Assembly (NCBI GenBank): GCA_039105265.1
Contig: JAPFFF010000413.1
Location: 1 to 23,255 of the forward strand
Reading direction: 5' to 3'
From: Tritrichomonas musculus
Lineage: Eukaryota; Parabasalia; Tritrichomonadida; Tritrichomonadidae
Length of the DNA: 23,255 nucleotides
A program made the translations under genes and the position numbers. Below are positions 9,501 through 17,600 of this stretch, one piece after another (position 1 is the first letter of the stretch; each line of letters begins with the position of its first letter). The notes under the pieces were generated by a model that did not search any database, was not told where the DNA came from, and worked only from the letters and a program-made list of their open reading frames with translations.

Positions 9501-11408
9501 CTGCAGTTCTCGTTGAATCTTATTATTAAACTGCAGTTCTCGTTGAATCTGATGATTCAACTGCAGTTCTCGTTGAATCTGATGATTCAACTGCAGTTCT
9601 CGTTGCATCTGATGATTCAACTGCAGTTCTCGTTGCATCTGATGATTCAACTGCAGTTCTCGTTGCATCTGATGATTCAACTGCAGTTGTCGTTGCATCT
9701 GATGATTCAACTGCAGTTCTTGTTGAATCTGATGATTCAACTGCAGTTCTCGTTGCATCTGATGATTCAACTGCAGTTCTTGTTGCATCTTAATATTAAA
9801 CGGCAGTTCTTGTTGCATCTGATGGTTCAACTGCAGTTCTCGTTGCATCTGATGATTCAACTGCAGTTCTCGTTGCATCTGATGATTCAACTGCAGTTCT
9901 TGTTGCATCTGATGATTCAACTGCAGTTCTTGTTTCATCTGATGATTCAACTGCAGTTCTCGTTGAATCTTATTATTAAACTGCAGTTCTCGTTGCATCT
10001 GATGATTCAACTGCAGTTCTCGTTGCATCTGATGATTCAACTGCAGTTGTCGTTGCATCTGATGATTCAACTGCAGTTGTCGTTGCATCTGATGATTCAA
10101 CTGCAGTTCTCGTTGAATCTGATGATTCAACTGCAGTTCTCGTTGAATCTGATGATTCAACTGCAGTTCTCGTTGAATCTGATGATTCAACTGCAGTTCT
10201 CGTTGCATCTGATGATTCAACTGCAGTTCTCGTTGCATCTGATGATTCAACTGCAGTTGTCGTTGAATCTGATGATTCAACTGCAGTTCTCGTTGCATCT
10301 GATGATTCAACTGCAGTTGTCGTTGCATCTGATGATTCAACTGCAGTTCTCGTTGCATCTGATGATTCAACTGCAGTTCTCGTTGCATCTGATGATTCAA
10401 CTGCAGTTCTCGTTGCATCTGATGATTCAACTGCAGTTCTTGTTTCATCTGATGATTCAACTGCAGTTCTCGTTGCATCTGATGATTCAACTGCAGTTCT
10501 CGTTGAATCTGATGATTCAACTGAAGTTCTCGTTGAATCTGATGATTCAACTGCAGTTCTCGTTGCATCTGATGATTCAACTGCAGTTCTCGTTGAATCT
10601 GATGATTCAACTGCAGTTCTCGTTGCATCTGATGATTCAACTGCAGTTCTCGTTGCATCTGATGATTCAACTGCAGTTCTCGTTGCATCTGATTATTCAA
10701 CTGCAGTTCTTGTTTCATCTTATTATTAAACTGCAGTTCTCGTTGAATCTTATTATTAAACTGCAGTTCTCGTTGAATCTGATGATTCAACTGCAGTTCT
10801 CGTTGCATCTGATGATTCAACTGCAGTTCTCGTTGAATCTGATGATTCAACTGCAGTTGTCGTTGAATCTGATGATTCAACTGCAGTTCTCGTTGCATCT
10901 GATTATTCAACTGCAGTTCTTGTTTCATCTTATTATTAAACTGCAGTTCTCGTTGAATCTTATTATTAAACTGCAGTTCTCGTTGAATCTGATGATTCAA
11001 CTGCAGTTCTCGTTGCATCTGATGATTCAACTGCAGTTCTCTTTGAATCTGATGATTCAACTGCAGTTCTCGTTGAATCTGATGATTCAACTGCAGTTGT
11101 CGTTGAATCTGATGATTCAACTGCAGTTCTCGTTGAATCTGATGATTCAACTGCAGTTCTCGTTGAATCTGATGATTCAACTGCAGTTCTCGTTGAATCT
11201 GATGATTCAACTGCAGTTCTCGTTGAATCTGATGATTCAACTGTAGTTCTCGTTGCATCTGATGATTCAACTGCAGTTCTCGTTGCATCTGATGATTCAA
11301 CTGCAGTTCTCGTTGCATCTGATGATTCAACTGCAGTTCTCGTTGAATCTGATGATTCAACTGCAGTTCTTGTTTCATCTTATTATTAAACTGCAGTTCT
11401 AGCTGCAT
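570..11408 (-). CDS. Hypothetical giant Gln/Asn-rich decapeptide-repeat ORF, about 3612 codons
   Basis: This is the longest open frame in the window, running leftward from an ATG abutting the TAG at 11409-11411 to a TAG at 570-572. It is about 361 tandem copies of (M/I)QRELQLNHQ with the same variant classes as the neighbouring ORF. It crosses the damaged site at 6271-6321 without losing frame: the two short units lack 6 and 3 bp, giving a locally scrambled stretch around KRELQLTSNERLPFN, the only place where Ser and Thr appear. It also crosses the boundary between the diverged left copy and the regular 9120-bp copy. Start, product and function are unknown; the protein would be strongly low-complexity, rich in Gln, Asn and Leu, with no predicted membrane segment. 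Support for coding comes from strand-specific avoidance of stops, not from homology. Confidence 0.35.
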   Translation of the reverse strand: MQLELQFNNKMKQELQLNHQIQRELQLNHQMQRELQLNHQMQRELQLNHQMQRELQLNHQIQRELQLNHQIQRELQLNHQIQRELQLNHQIQRELQLNHQIQRQLQLNHQIQRELQLNHQIQRELQLNHQMQRELQLNHQIQRELQFNNKIQRELQFNNKMKQELQLNNQMQRELQLNHQIQRQLQLNHQIQRELQLNHQMQRELQLNHQIQRELQFNNKIQRELQFNNKMKQELQLNNQMQRELQLNHQMQRELQLNHQMQRELQLNHQIQRELQLNHQMQRELQLNHQIQRELQLNHQIQRELQLNHQMQRELQLNHQMKQELQLNHQMQRELQLNHQMQRELQLNHQMQRELQLNHQMQRQLQLNHQMQRELQLNHQIQRQLQLNHQMQRELQLNHQMQRELQLNHQIQRELQLNHQIQRELQLNHQIQRELQLNHQMQRQLQLNHQMQRQLQLNHQMQRELQLNHQMQRELQFNNKIQRELQLNHQMKQELQLNHQMQQELQLNHQMQRELQLNHQMQRELQLNHQMQQELPFNIKMQQELQLNHQMQRELQLNHQIQQELQLNHQMQRQLQLNHQMQRELQLNHQMQRELQLNHQMQRELQLNHQIQRELQLNHQIQRELQFNNKIQRELQFNNKMKQELQLNHQMQRELQLNHQMQRELQLNHQIQRELQLNHQMQRQLQLNHQIQRELQLNHQIQRELQLNHQMQRELPFNIKMQQELQLNHQMQRQLQLNHQIQRELQLNHQIQRELQLNHQIQRELQLNHQMQRELQLNHQMQRELQLNHQIQRELQLNHQIQRELQLNHQIQRELQLNHQIQRELQLNHQIQRELQLNHQIQRELQLNHQIQRELQLNHQMQRELQLNHQIQRELQFNNKIQRELQFNNKMKQELQLNNQMQRELQLNHQIQRQLQLNHQIQRELQLNHQMQRELQLNHQIQRELQFNNKIQRELQFNNKMKQELQLNNQMQRELQLNHQMQRELQLNHQMQRELQLNHQIQRELQLNHQMQRELQLNHQMQQELQLNHQIQRELQLNHQMKQELQLNHQMQRELQLNHQMQRELQLNHQMQRELQLNHQMQRQLQLNHQMQRELQLNHQIQRQLQLNHQMQRELQLNHQMQRELQLNHQIQRELQLNHQIQRELQLNHQIQRELQLNHQMQRQLQLNHQMQRQLQLNHQMQRELQLNHQMQRELQFNNKIQRELQLNHQMKQELQLNHQMQQELQLNHQMQRELQLNHQMQRELQLNHQMQQELPFNIKMQQELQLNHQMQRELQLNHQIQRELQLNHQMQRQLQLNHQMQRELQLNHQMQRELQLNHQMQRELQLNHQIQRELQLNHQIQRELQFNNKIQRELQFNNKMKQELQLNHQMQRELQLNHQMQRELQLNHQIQRELQLNHQMQRQLQLNHQIQRELQLNHQIQRELQLNHQMQRELPFNIKMQQELQLNHQMQRQLQLNHQIQRELQLNHQIQRELQLNHQMQRELPFNIKMQQELQLNHQMQRQLQLNHQIQRELQLNHQIQRELQLNHQMQRELQLNHQMQRELQLNHQMQRELQLNHQIQRELQLNHQMQRELQLNHQIQRELQFNNKIQRELQFNNKIKQELQLNHQMQRQLQLNHQIQRELQLNHQMQRQLQLNHQIQRELQLNHQIQRELQLNHQMQRELPFNIKMQQELQLNHQMQRQLQLNHQIQRELQLNHQKRELQLTSNERLPFNIKMQQELQLNHQMQRQLQLNHQIQRELQLNHQIQRELQLNHQMQRELQLNHQMQRELQLNHQMQRELQLNHQIQRELQLNHQMQRELQLNHQMQRELQLNHQMQRELQLNHQMQRELQLNHQMQRQLQLNHQMQRELQLNHQIQRELQLNHQMQRELQLNHQMQRELQLNHQIQRELQLNHQIQRELQLNHQIQRELQLNHQMQRQLQLNHQMQRQLQLNHQMQRELQLNHQMQRELQFNNKIQRELQLNHQMKQELQLNHQMQQELQLNHQIQRELQLNHQIQRELQLNHQIQRELQLNHQIQRELQLNHQIQRELQLNHQIQRELQLNHQMQRELQLNHQIQRELQLNHQMQRQLQLNHQMQRQLQLNHQIQRELQLNHQMQRELQLNHQIQRELQLNHQMQQELQLNHQIQRELQLNHQMQRELQLNHQMQRELQLNHQMQRELQLNHQMQRELQFNNKIQQELQFNHKIQRELQFNHKIQRELQFNNKIQQELQLNHQMQRELQLNHQIQRELQLNHQIQRELQLNHQMQRELQLNHQMQRELQLNHQMQRELQLNHQIQRELQLNHQMQRELQLNHQIQRELQLNHQMQRELQLNHQIQRELQLNHQIQRQLQLNHQIQRELQLNHQMQRELQLNHQIQRELQLNHQMQRELQLNHQMQRELQLNHQMQRELQLNHQMQRELQLNHQMQRELQLNHQMQRELQLNHQMQRELQLNHQMQRELQLNHQIQRELQLNHQMQRELQLNHQIQRELQLNHQIQRELQLNHQIQRELQLNHQIQRELQLNHQMQRELQLNHQIQRELQLNHQMQRQLQLNHQMQRQLQLNHQMQRELQLNHQMQRELQFNNKIQRELQLNHQMKQELQLNHQMQQELQLNHQIQRELQLNHQIQRELQLNHQIQRELQLNHQIQRELQLNHQIQRELQLNHQIQRELQLNHQMQRELQLNHQIQRELQLNHQMQRQLQLNHQMQRQLQLNHQIQRELQLNHQMQRELQLNHQIQRELQLNHQMQQELQLNHQIQRELQLNHQMQRELQLNHQMQRELQLNHQMQRELQLNHQMQRELQFNNKIQQELQFNHKIQRELQFNHKIQRELQFNNKIQQELQLNHQMQRELQLNHQIQRELQLNHQMQRELQLNHQMQRELQLNHQIQRELQLNHQMQRELQLNHQIQRELQLNHQMQRELQLNHQIQRELQLNHQMQRELQLNHQIQRELQLNHQMQQELQLNHQIQRELQLNHQIQRELQLNHQIQRELQLNHQIQRELQLNHQIQRELQLNHQIQRELQLNHQMQRELQLNHQIQRELQLNHQMQRQLQLNHQMQRQLQLNHQIQRELQLNHQMQRELQLNHQIQRELQFNNKMKQELQLNHQMQRELQLNHQMQRELQLNHQMQRQLQLNHQMQRELQLNHQMQRELQFNNKMKQELQLNHQMQRQLQLNHQMQRQLQLNHQMQRQLQLNHQIQRELQLNHQMQRELQLNNKMQRELQLNHQMQRELQLNHQMQRELQLNHQIQRELQLNHQMQRELQLNHQMQRQLQLNHQMQRQLQLNHQMQRQLQLNHQMQRELQLNHQIQRELQLNHQIQRELQLNHQIQRELQLNHQMQRELQLNHQMQRELQLNNKMQQELQLNHQMQRELQLNHQMQRELQLNHQMQRELQLNHQIQRELQLNHQIQRELQLNHQMQRELQLNHQMQRELQLNHQIQRELQLNHQIQRELQLNHQIQRELQLNHQMQRELQLNHQIQRQLQLNHQIQRELQLNHQMQRELQLNHQMQRELQLNHQIQRELQLNHQMQRELQLNHQIQRELQLNHQIQRELQLNHQMQRELQLNHQMQRELQFNNKMQRELQLNHQMQRELQLNHQMQRELQLNHQMQRELQFNNKMKQELQLNHQMQREL
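2881..3870. repeat. 990-bp block duplicated at 4711-5700
   Basis: All 33 units appear in the same order and type as 4711-5700 (offset 1830). They include four consecutive TTA-type units at 2941-3060 and a cassette with three CTGTAG units at 3421, 3481 and 3541. Repeat copies A and B have only one equivalent each (around 13942 and 23062), so this is an extra local duplication in the left region. Confidence 0.85.
4711..5700. repeat. Second copy of the 990-bp block
   Basis: It is identical in unit order to 2881-3870. It diverges at 5701, where the partner has a CTGTAG unit and this copy does not. From 5461 onward it instead parallels the module at 7732-8270, so a junction between two module types lies inside this stretch. 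Confidence 0.85.
6271..6321. other. Irregular spot: two short units of 24 and 27 bp
   Basis: This is the only place where the 30-bp period breaks. Compared with the sister blocks following 6391, 6931 and 7081, the ggcag unit here lacks about 6 bases in several small gaps, and the next unit lacks 3 (gca or gaa) after gtt. All differences are losses within about 40 bp. The net change of 9 keeps the minus frame. It could be real decay, or a consensus error in a hard-to-polish array. Confidence 0.85.
7050..9120. repeat. About 2.16-kb module, first copy in repeat A
   Basis: It aligns with 9210-11310 at an offset of 2160 up to about 8310, then 2190 after one extra unit near 10471. Shared markers are taatattaaac followed by ggcag at 7091 and 9251, the gtttc/attatt pair at 7321 and 9481, ctgaag, gattattcaac and ctttgaat. 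Differences noticed: one base near 7561 versus 9721, the unit at 8332 versus 10522, and the unit at 8902 versus 11092. Confidence 0.85.
8482..8901. repeat. Seven-unit (210-bp) local tandem duplication
   Basis: The series beginning with the gattattcaac unit at 8482, then a gtttc/attatt unit and a gaat/attatt unit, restarts at 8692. The second copy carries a g to t change at unit position 11 (ctttgaat, about 8851), which is CGA to AGA (silent Arg) in the minus frame. The same pair recurs at 10672-11091, 17602-18021 and 19792-20211, so the 210-bp duplication predates the module and higher-order duplications. Confidence 0.8.
9210..11310. repeat. About 2.19-kb module, second copy in repeat A
   Basis: This is the partner of 7050-9120, one 30-bp unit longer because of an added unit at about 10462-10491. 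After about 11310 the order of variants diverges from that following 9120. Confidence 0.85.
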
Positions 11409-11600
11409 CTAAAGATTCAACTGCAGTTCTCGTTGCATCTGATGATTCAACTGCAGTTCTCGTTGCATCTGATGATTCAACTGCAGTTCTTGTTTCATCT
11501 TATTATTAAACTGCAGTTCTTGCTGCATCTGATGATTCAACTGCAGTTCTCGTTGCATCTGATGATTCAACTGCAGTTCTCGTTGCATCTGATGATTCAA
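11409..11600 (-). other. 63-codon inter-stop segment of the same minus frame
   Basis: This is the left-hand twin of 20529-20720, between TAG codons at 11601-11603 and 11409-11411. It contains six decapeptide repeats, one of them the QFNNK-MKQEL variant, and ends QLNL. The unit at 11392-11421 that supplies the left stop differs from consensus at four positions (10, 12, 20 and 22), making it the most diverged 30-bp unit in the array. In the frame those changes read His to Leu, Gln to stop, a silent Gln change and Arg to Leu. Confidence 0.3.
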
Positions 11601-14600
11601 CTACAGTTCTCGTTGCATCTGATGATTCAACTGCAGTTCTTGTTTCATCTTATTATTAAACTGCAGTTCTCGCTGCATCTGATGATTCAACTGCAGTTCT
11701 CGTTGCATCTGATGATTCAACTGCAGTTCTCGTTGCATCTGATGATTCAACTGCAGTTCTCGTTGCATCTTATTATTAAACTGCAGTTCTCGTTGCATCT
11801 GATGATTCAACTGCAGTTCTCGTTGCATCTGATGATTCAACTGCAGTTCTCGTTGAATCTGATGGTTCAACTGCAGTTCTCGTTGAATCTGATGATTCAA
11901 CTGCAGTTCTCGTTGCATCTGATGATTCAACTGCAGTTCTCGTTGAATCTGATGATTCAACTGCAGTTCTCGTTGCATCTGATGATTCAACTGCAGTTCT
12001 CGTTGCATCTGATGATTCAACTGCAGTTCTCGTTGAATCTGATGGTTCAACTGCAGTTGTCGTTGAATCTGATGATTCAACTGCAGTTCTCGTTGCATCT
12101 GATGATTCAACTGCAGTTCTCGTTGAATCTGATGATTCAACTGCAGTTCTCGTTGAATCTGATGATTCAACTGCAGTTCTCGTTGAATCTGATGATTCAA
12201 CTGTAGTTCTCGTTGCATCTGATGATTCAACTGCAGTTCTCGTTGCATCTGATGATTCAACTGCAGTTCTCGTTGAATCTGATGATTCAACTGCAGTTCT
12301 CGTTGAATCTGATGATTCAACTGCAGTTCTCGCTGCATCTGATGATTCAACTGCAGTTCTCGTTGCATCTGATGATTCAACTGCAGTTCTCGTTGCATCT
12401 GATGATTCAACTGCAGTTCTTGTTGCATCTTATTATTAAACTGCAGTTCTCGTTGCATCTGATGATTCAACTGCAGTTCTCGTTGCATCTGATGGTTCAA
12501 CTGCAGTTCTCGTTGAATCTGATGATTCAACTGTAGTTCTCGTTGAATCTGATGATTCAACTGCAGTTCTCGTTGAATCTGATGGTTCAACTGCAGTTCT
12601 CGTTGAATCTGATGATTCAACTGCAGTTCTCGTTGAATCTGATGGTTCAACTGCAGTTCTCGTTGAATCTGATGGTTCAACTGCAGTTCTCGTTGAATCT
12701 GATGATTCAACTGTAGTTCTCGTTGCATCTGATGATTCAACTGCAGTTCTCGTTGCATCTGATGATTCAACTGCAGTTCTCGTTGAATCTGATGATTCAA
12801 CTGCAGTTCTCGTTGAATCTGATGATTCAACTGCAGTTCTCGTTGCATCTGATGATTCAACTGCAGTTCTCGTTGCATCTGATGATTCAACTGCAGTTGT
12901 CGTTGCATCTGATGATTCAACTGCAGTTCTTGTTTCATCTTATTATTAAACTGCAGTTCTCGTTGCATCTGATGATTCAACTGCAGTTCTCGTTGCATCT
13001 GATGATTCAACTGCAGTTGTCGTTGCATCTGATGATTCAACTGCAGTTCTCGTTGCATCTGATGATTCAACTGCAGTTCTCGTTGCATCTGATGATTCAA
13101 CTGCAGTTCTTGTTTCATCTTATTATTAAACTGCAGTTCTCGTTGCATCTGATGATTCAACTGCAGTTCTCGTTGCATCTGATGATTCAACTGCAGTTCT
13201 CGTTGAATCTGATGATTCAACTGCAGTTGTCGTTGCATCTGATGATTCAACTGCAGTTGTCGTTGCATCTGATGATTCAACTGCAGTTCTCGTTGAATCT
13301 GATGATTCAACTGTAGTTCTCGTTGCATCTGATGATTCAACTGCAGTTCTCGTTGAATCTGATGATTCAACTGTAGTTCTCGTTGAATCTGATGATTCAA
13401 CTGCAGTTCTCGTTGAATCTGATGATTCAACTGTAGTTCTCGTTGAATCTGATGGTTCAACTGCAGTTCTCGTTGAATCTGATGATTCAACTGCAGTTCT
13501 CGTTGAATCTGATGATTCAACTGCAGTTGTCGTTGCATCTGATGATTCAACTGCAGTTCTCGTTGAATCTGATGATTCAACTGTAGTTCTCGTTGCATCT
13601 GATGATTCAACTGCAGTTCTCGTTGAATCTGATGATTCAACTGTAGTTCTCGTTGCATCTGATGATTCAACTGCAGTTCTCGTTGAATCTGATGATTCAA
13701 CTGCAGTTCTCGTTGCATCTGATGATTCAACTGCAGTTCTCGTTGAATCTGATGATTCAACTGCAGTTCTCGTTGCATCTGATGATTCAACTGCAGTTCT
13801 CGTTGCATCTGATGATTCAACTGCAGTTCTCGTTGCATCTGATGATTCAACTGCAGTTCTCGTTGAATCTGATGATTCAACTGCAGTTCTCGTTGAATCT
13901 GATGATTCAACTGCAGTTCTCGTTGCATCTGATGATTCAACTGCAGTTCTTGTTGAATCTTATTATTAAACTGCAGTTCTCGTTGAATCTTATGATTAAA
14001 CTGCAGTTCTCGTTGAATCTTATGATTAAACTGCAGTTCTCGTTGCATCTGATGATTCAACTGCAGTTCTCGTTGCATCTGATGATTCAACTGCAGTTCT
14101 CGTTGCATCTGATGATTCAACTGCAGTTCTCGTTGAATCTGATGATTCAACTGCAGTTCTCGTTGAATCTGATGATTCAACTGCAGTTCTTGTTGCATCT
14201 GATGATTCAACTGCAGTTCTCGTTGAATCTGATGATTCAACTGCAGTTCTCGTTGCATCTGATGATTCAACTGCAGTTCTCGTTGAATCTGATGATTCAA
14301 CTGCAGTTGTCGTTGCATCTGATGATTCAACTGCAGTTGTCGTTGCATCTGATGATTCAACTGCAGTTCTCGTTGAATCTGATGATTCAACTGTAGTTCT
14401 CGTTGCATCTGATGATTCAACTGCAGTTCTCGTTGAATCTGATGATTCAACTGTAGTTCTCGTTGAATCTGATGATTCAACTGCAGTTCTCGTTGAATCT
14501 GATGATTCAACTGTAGTTCTCGTTGAATCTGATGGTTCAACTGCAGTTCTCGTTGAATCTGATGATTCAACTGCAGTTCTCGTTGAATCTGATGATTCAA

Positions 14601-17600
14601 CTGCAGTTCTTGTTGCATCTGATGATTCAACTGCAGTTCTTGTTTCATCTGATGATTCAACTGCAGTTCTCGTTGAATCTTATTATTAAACTGCAGTTCT
14701 CGTTGCATCTGATGATTCAACTGCAGTTCTCGTTGCATCTGATGATTCAACTGCAGTTGTCGTTGCATCTGATGATTCAACTGCAGTTGTCGTTGCATCT
14801 GATGATTCAACTGCAGTTCTCGTTGAATCTGATGATTCAACTGCAGTTGTCGTTGCATCTGATGATTCAACTGCAGTTCTCGTTGCATCTGATGATTCAA
14901 CTGCAGTTCTCGTTGCATCTGATGATTCAACTGCAGTTCTTGTTTCATCTTATTATTAAACTGCAGTTCTCGTTGCATCTGATGATTCAACTGCAGTTCT
15001 CGTTGCATCTGATGATTCAACTGCAGTTCTCGTTGAATCTGATGATTCAACTGCAGTTCTCGTTGCATCTGATGATTCAACTGCAGTTGTCGTTGCATCT
15101 GATGATTCAACTGCAGTTCTCGTTGAATCTGATGATTCAACTGTAGTTCTCGTTGCATCTGATGATTCAACTGCAGTTCTCGTTGAATCTGATGATTCAA
15201 CTGTAGTTCTCGTTGAATCTGATGATTCAACTGCAGTTCTCGTTGAATCTGATGATTCAACTGTAGTTCTCGTTGAATCTGATGGTTCAACTGCAGTTCT
15301 CGTTGAATCTGATGATTCAACTGCAGTTCTCGTTGAATCTGATGATTCAACTGCAGTTGTCGTTGCATCTGATGATTCAACTGCAGTTGTCGTTGCATCT
15401 GATGATTCAACTGCAGTTCTCGTTGAATCTGATGATTCAACTGTAGTTCTCGTTGCATCTGATGATTCAACTGCAGTTCTCGTTGAATCTGATGATTCAA
15501 CTGTAGTTCTCGTTGAATCTGATGATTCAACTGCAGTTCTCGTTGAATCTGATGATTCAACTGTAGTTCTCGTTGAATCTGATGGTTCAACTGCAGTTCT
15601 CGTTGAATCTGATGATTCAACTGCAGTTCTCGTTGAATCTGATGATTCAACTGCAGTTCTTGTTGCATCTGATGATTCAACTGCAGTTCTCGTTGAATCT
15701 GATGATTCAACTGTAGTTCTCGTTGCATCTGATGATTCAACTGCAGTTCTCGTTGAATCTTATTATTAAACTGTAGTTCTCGTTGCATCTGATGATTCAA
15801 CTGCAGTTCTCGTTGCATCTGATGATTCAACTGCAGTTCTCGTTGCATCTGATGATTCAACTGCAGTTGTCGTTGAATCTGATGATTCAACTGCAGTTCT
15901 CGTTGAATCTGATGATTCAACTGCAGTTCTCGTTGCATCTGATGATTCAACTGCAGTTCTTGTTGAATCTTATTATTAAACTGCAGTTCTCGTTGAATCT
16001 TATGATTAAACTGCAGTTCTCGTTGAATCTTATGATTAAACTGCAGTTCTTGTTGAATCTTATTATTAAACTGCAGTTCTCGTTGCATCTGATGATTCAA
16101 CTGCAGTTCTCGTTGCATCTGATGATTCAACTGTAGTTCTCGTTGAATCTGATGATTCAACTGCAGTTCTCGTTGCATCTGATGATTCAACTGCAGTTCT
16201 TGTTGCATCTTAATATTAAACGGCAGTTCTCGTTGCATTTGATGATTCAACTGCAGTTCTCGTTGAATCTGATGATTCAACTGCAGTTCTCGTTGAATCT
16301 GATGATTCAACTGCAGTTGTCGTTGCATCTGATGATTCAACTGCAGTTCTCGTTGAATCTGATGATTCAACTGCAGTTCTCGTTGCATCTGATGATTCAA
16401 CTGCAGTTCTCGTTGCATCTGATGATTCAACTGCAGTTCTTGTTTCATCTTATTATTAAACTGCAGTTCTCGTTGAATCTTATTATTAAACTGCAGTTCT
16501 CGTTGAATCTGATGATTCAACTGCAGTTCTCGTTGAATCTGATGATTCAACTGCAGTTCTCGTTGCATCTGATGATTCAACTGCAGTTCTCGTTGCATCT
16601 GATGATTCAACTGCAGTTCTCGTTGCATCTGATGATTCAACTGCAGTTGTCGTTGCATCTGATGATTCAACTGCAGTTCTCGTTGAATCTGATGATTCAA
16701 CTGCAGTTCTCGTTGCATCTGATGATTCAACTGCAGTTCTTGTTGCATCTTAATATTAAACGGCAGTTCTTGTTGCATCTGATGGTTCAACTGCAGTTCT
16801 CGTTGCATCTGATGATTCAACTGCAGTTCTCGTTGCATCTGATGATTCAACTGCAGTTCTTGTTGCATCTGATGATTCAACTGCAGTTCTTGTTTCATCT
16901 GATGATTCAACTGCAGTTCTCGTTGAATCTTATTATTAAACTGCAGTTCTCGTTGCATCTGATGATTCAACTGCAGTTCTCGTTGCATCTGATGATTCAA
17001 CTGCAGTTGTCGTTGCATCTGATGATTCAACTGCAGTTGTCGTTGCATCTGATGATTCAACTGCAGTTCTCGTTGAATCTGATGATTCAACTGCAGTTCT
17101 CGTTGAATCTGATGATTCAACTGCAGTTCTCGTTGAATCTGATGATTCAACTGCAGTTCTCGTTGCATCTGATGATTCAACTGCAGTTCTCGTTGCATCT
17201 GATGATTCAACTGCAGTTGTCGTTGAATCTGATGATTCAACTGCAGTTCTCGTTGCATCTGATGATTCAACTGCAGTTGTCGTTGCATCTGATGATTCAA
17301 CTGCAGTTCTCGTTGCATCTGATGATTCAACTGCAGTTCTCGTTGCATCTGATGATTCAACTGCAGTTCTCGTTGCATCTGATGATTCAACTGCAGTTCT
17401 TGTTTCATCTGATGATTCAACTGCAGTTCTCGTTGAATCTGATGATTCAACTGAAGTTCTTGTTGCATCTGATGATTCAACTGCAGTTCTCGTTGCATCT
17501 GATGATTCAACTGCAGTTCTCGTTGAATCTGATGATTCAACTGCAGTTCTCGTTGCATCTGATGATTCAACTGCAGTTCTCGTTGCATCTGATGATTCAA

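Larger units (their letters stand above)
7050..16169. repeat. Higher-order repeat copy A, 9120 bp (304 units)
   Basis: Adding 9120 to any diagnostic site in 7050-14135 lands on the same variant: the four-change unit at 11392 and 20512, the tacag unit at 11602 and 20722, ctgaag at 8331 and 17451 and at 10521 and 19641, ctttgaat at 8851 and 17971. Comparing line by line I found only one differing unit (starting 8902 versus 18022, two substitutions). The left boundary is near 7020-7050, where the match to 16140-16170 stops. Confidence 0.9.

Noticed and set aside
11409-11600. Independent small gene of 63 codons (and its twin at 20529-20720)
   Set aside because: It is repeat sequence between two nonsense changes, with only a TTG start and no distinct content.
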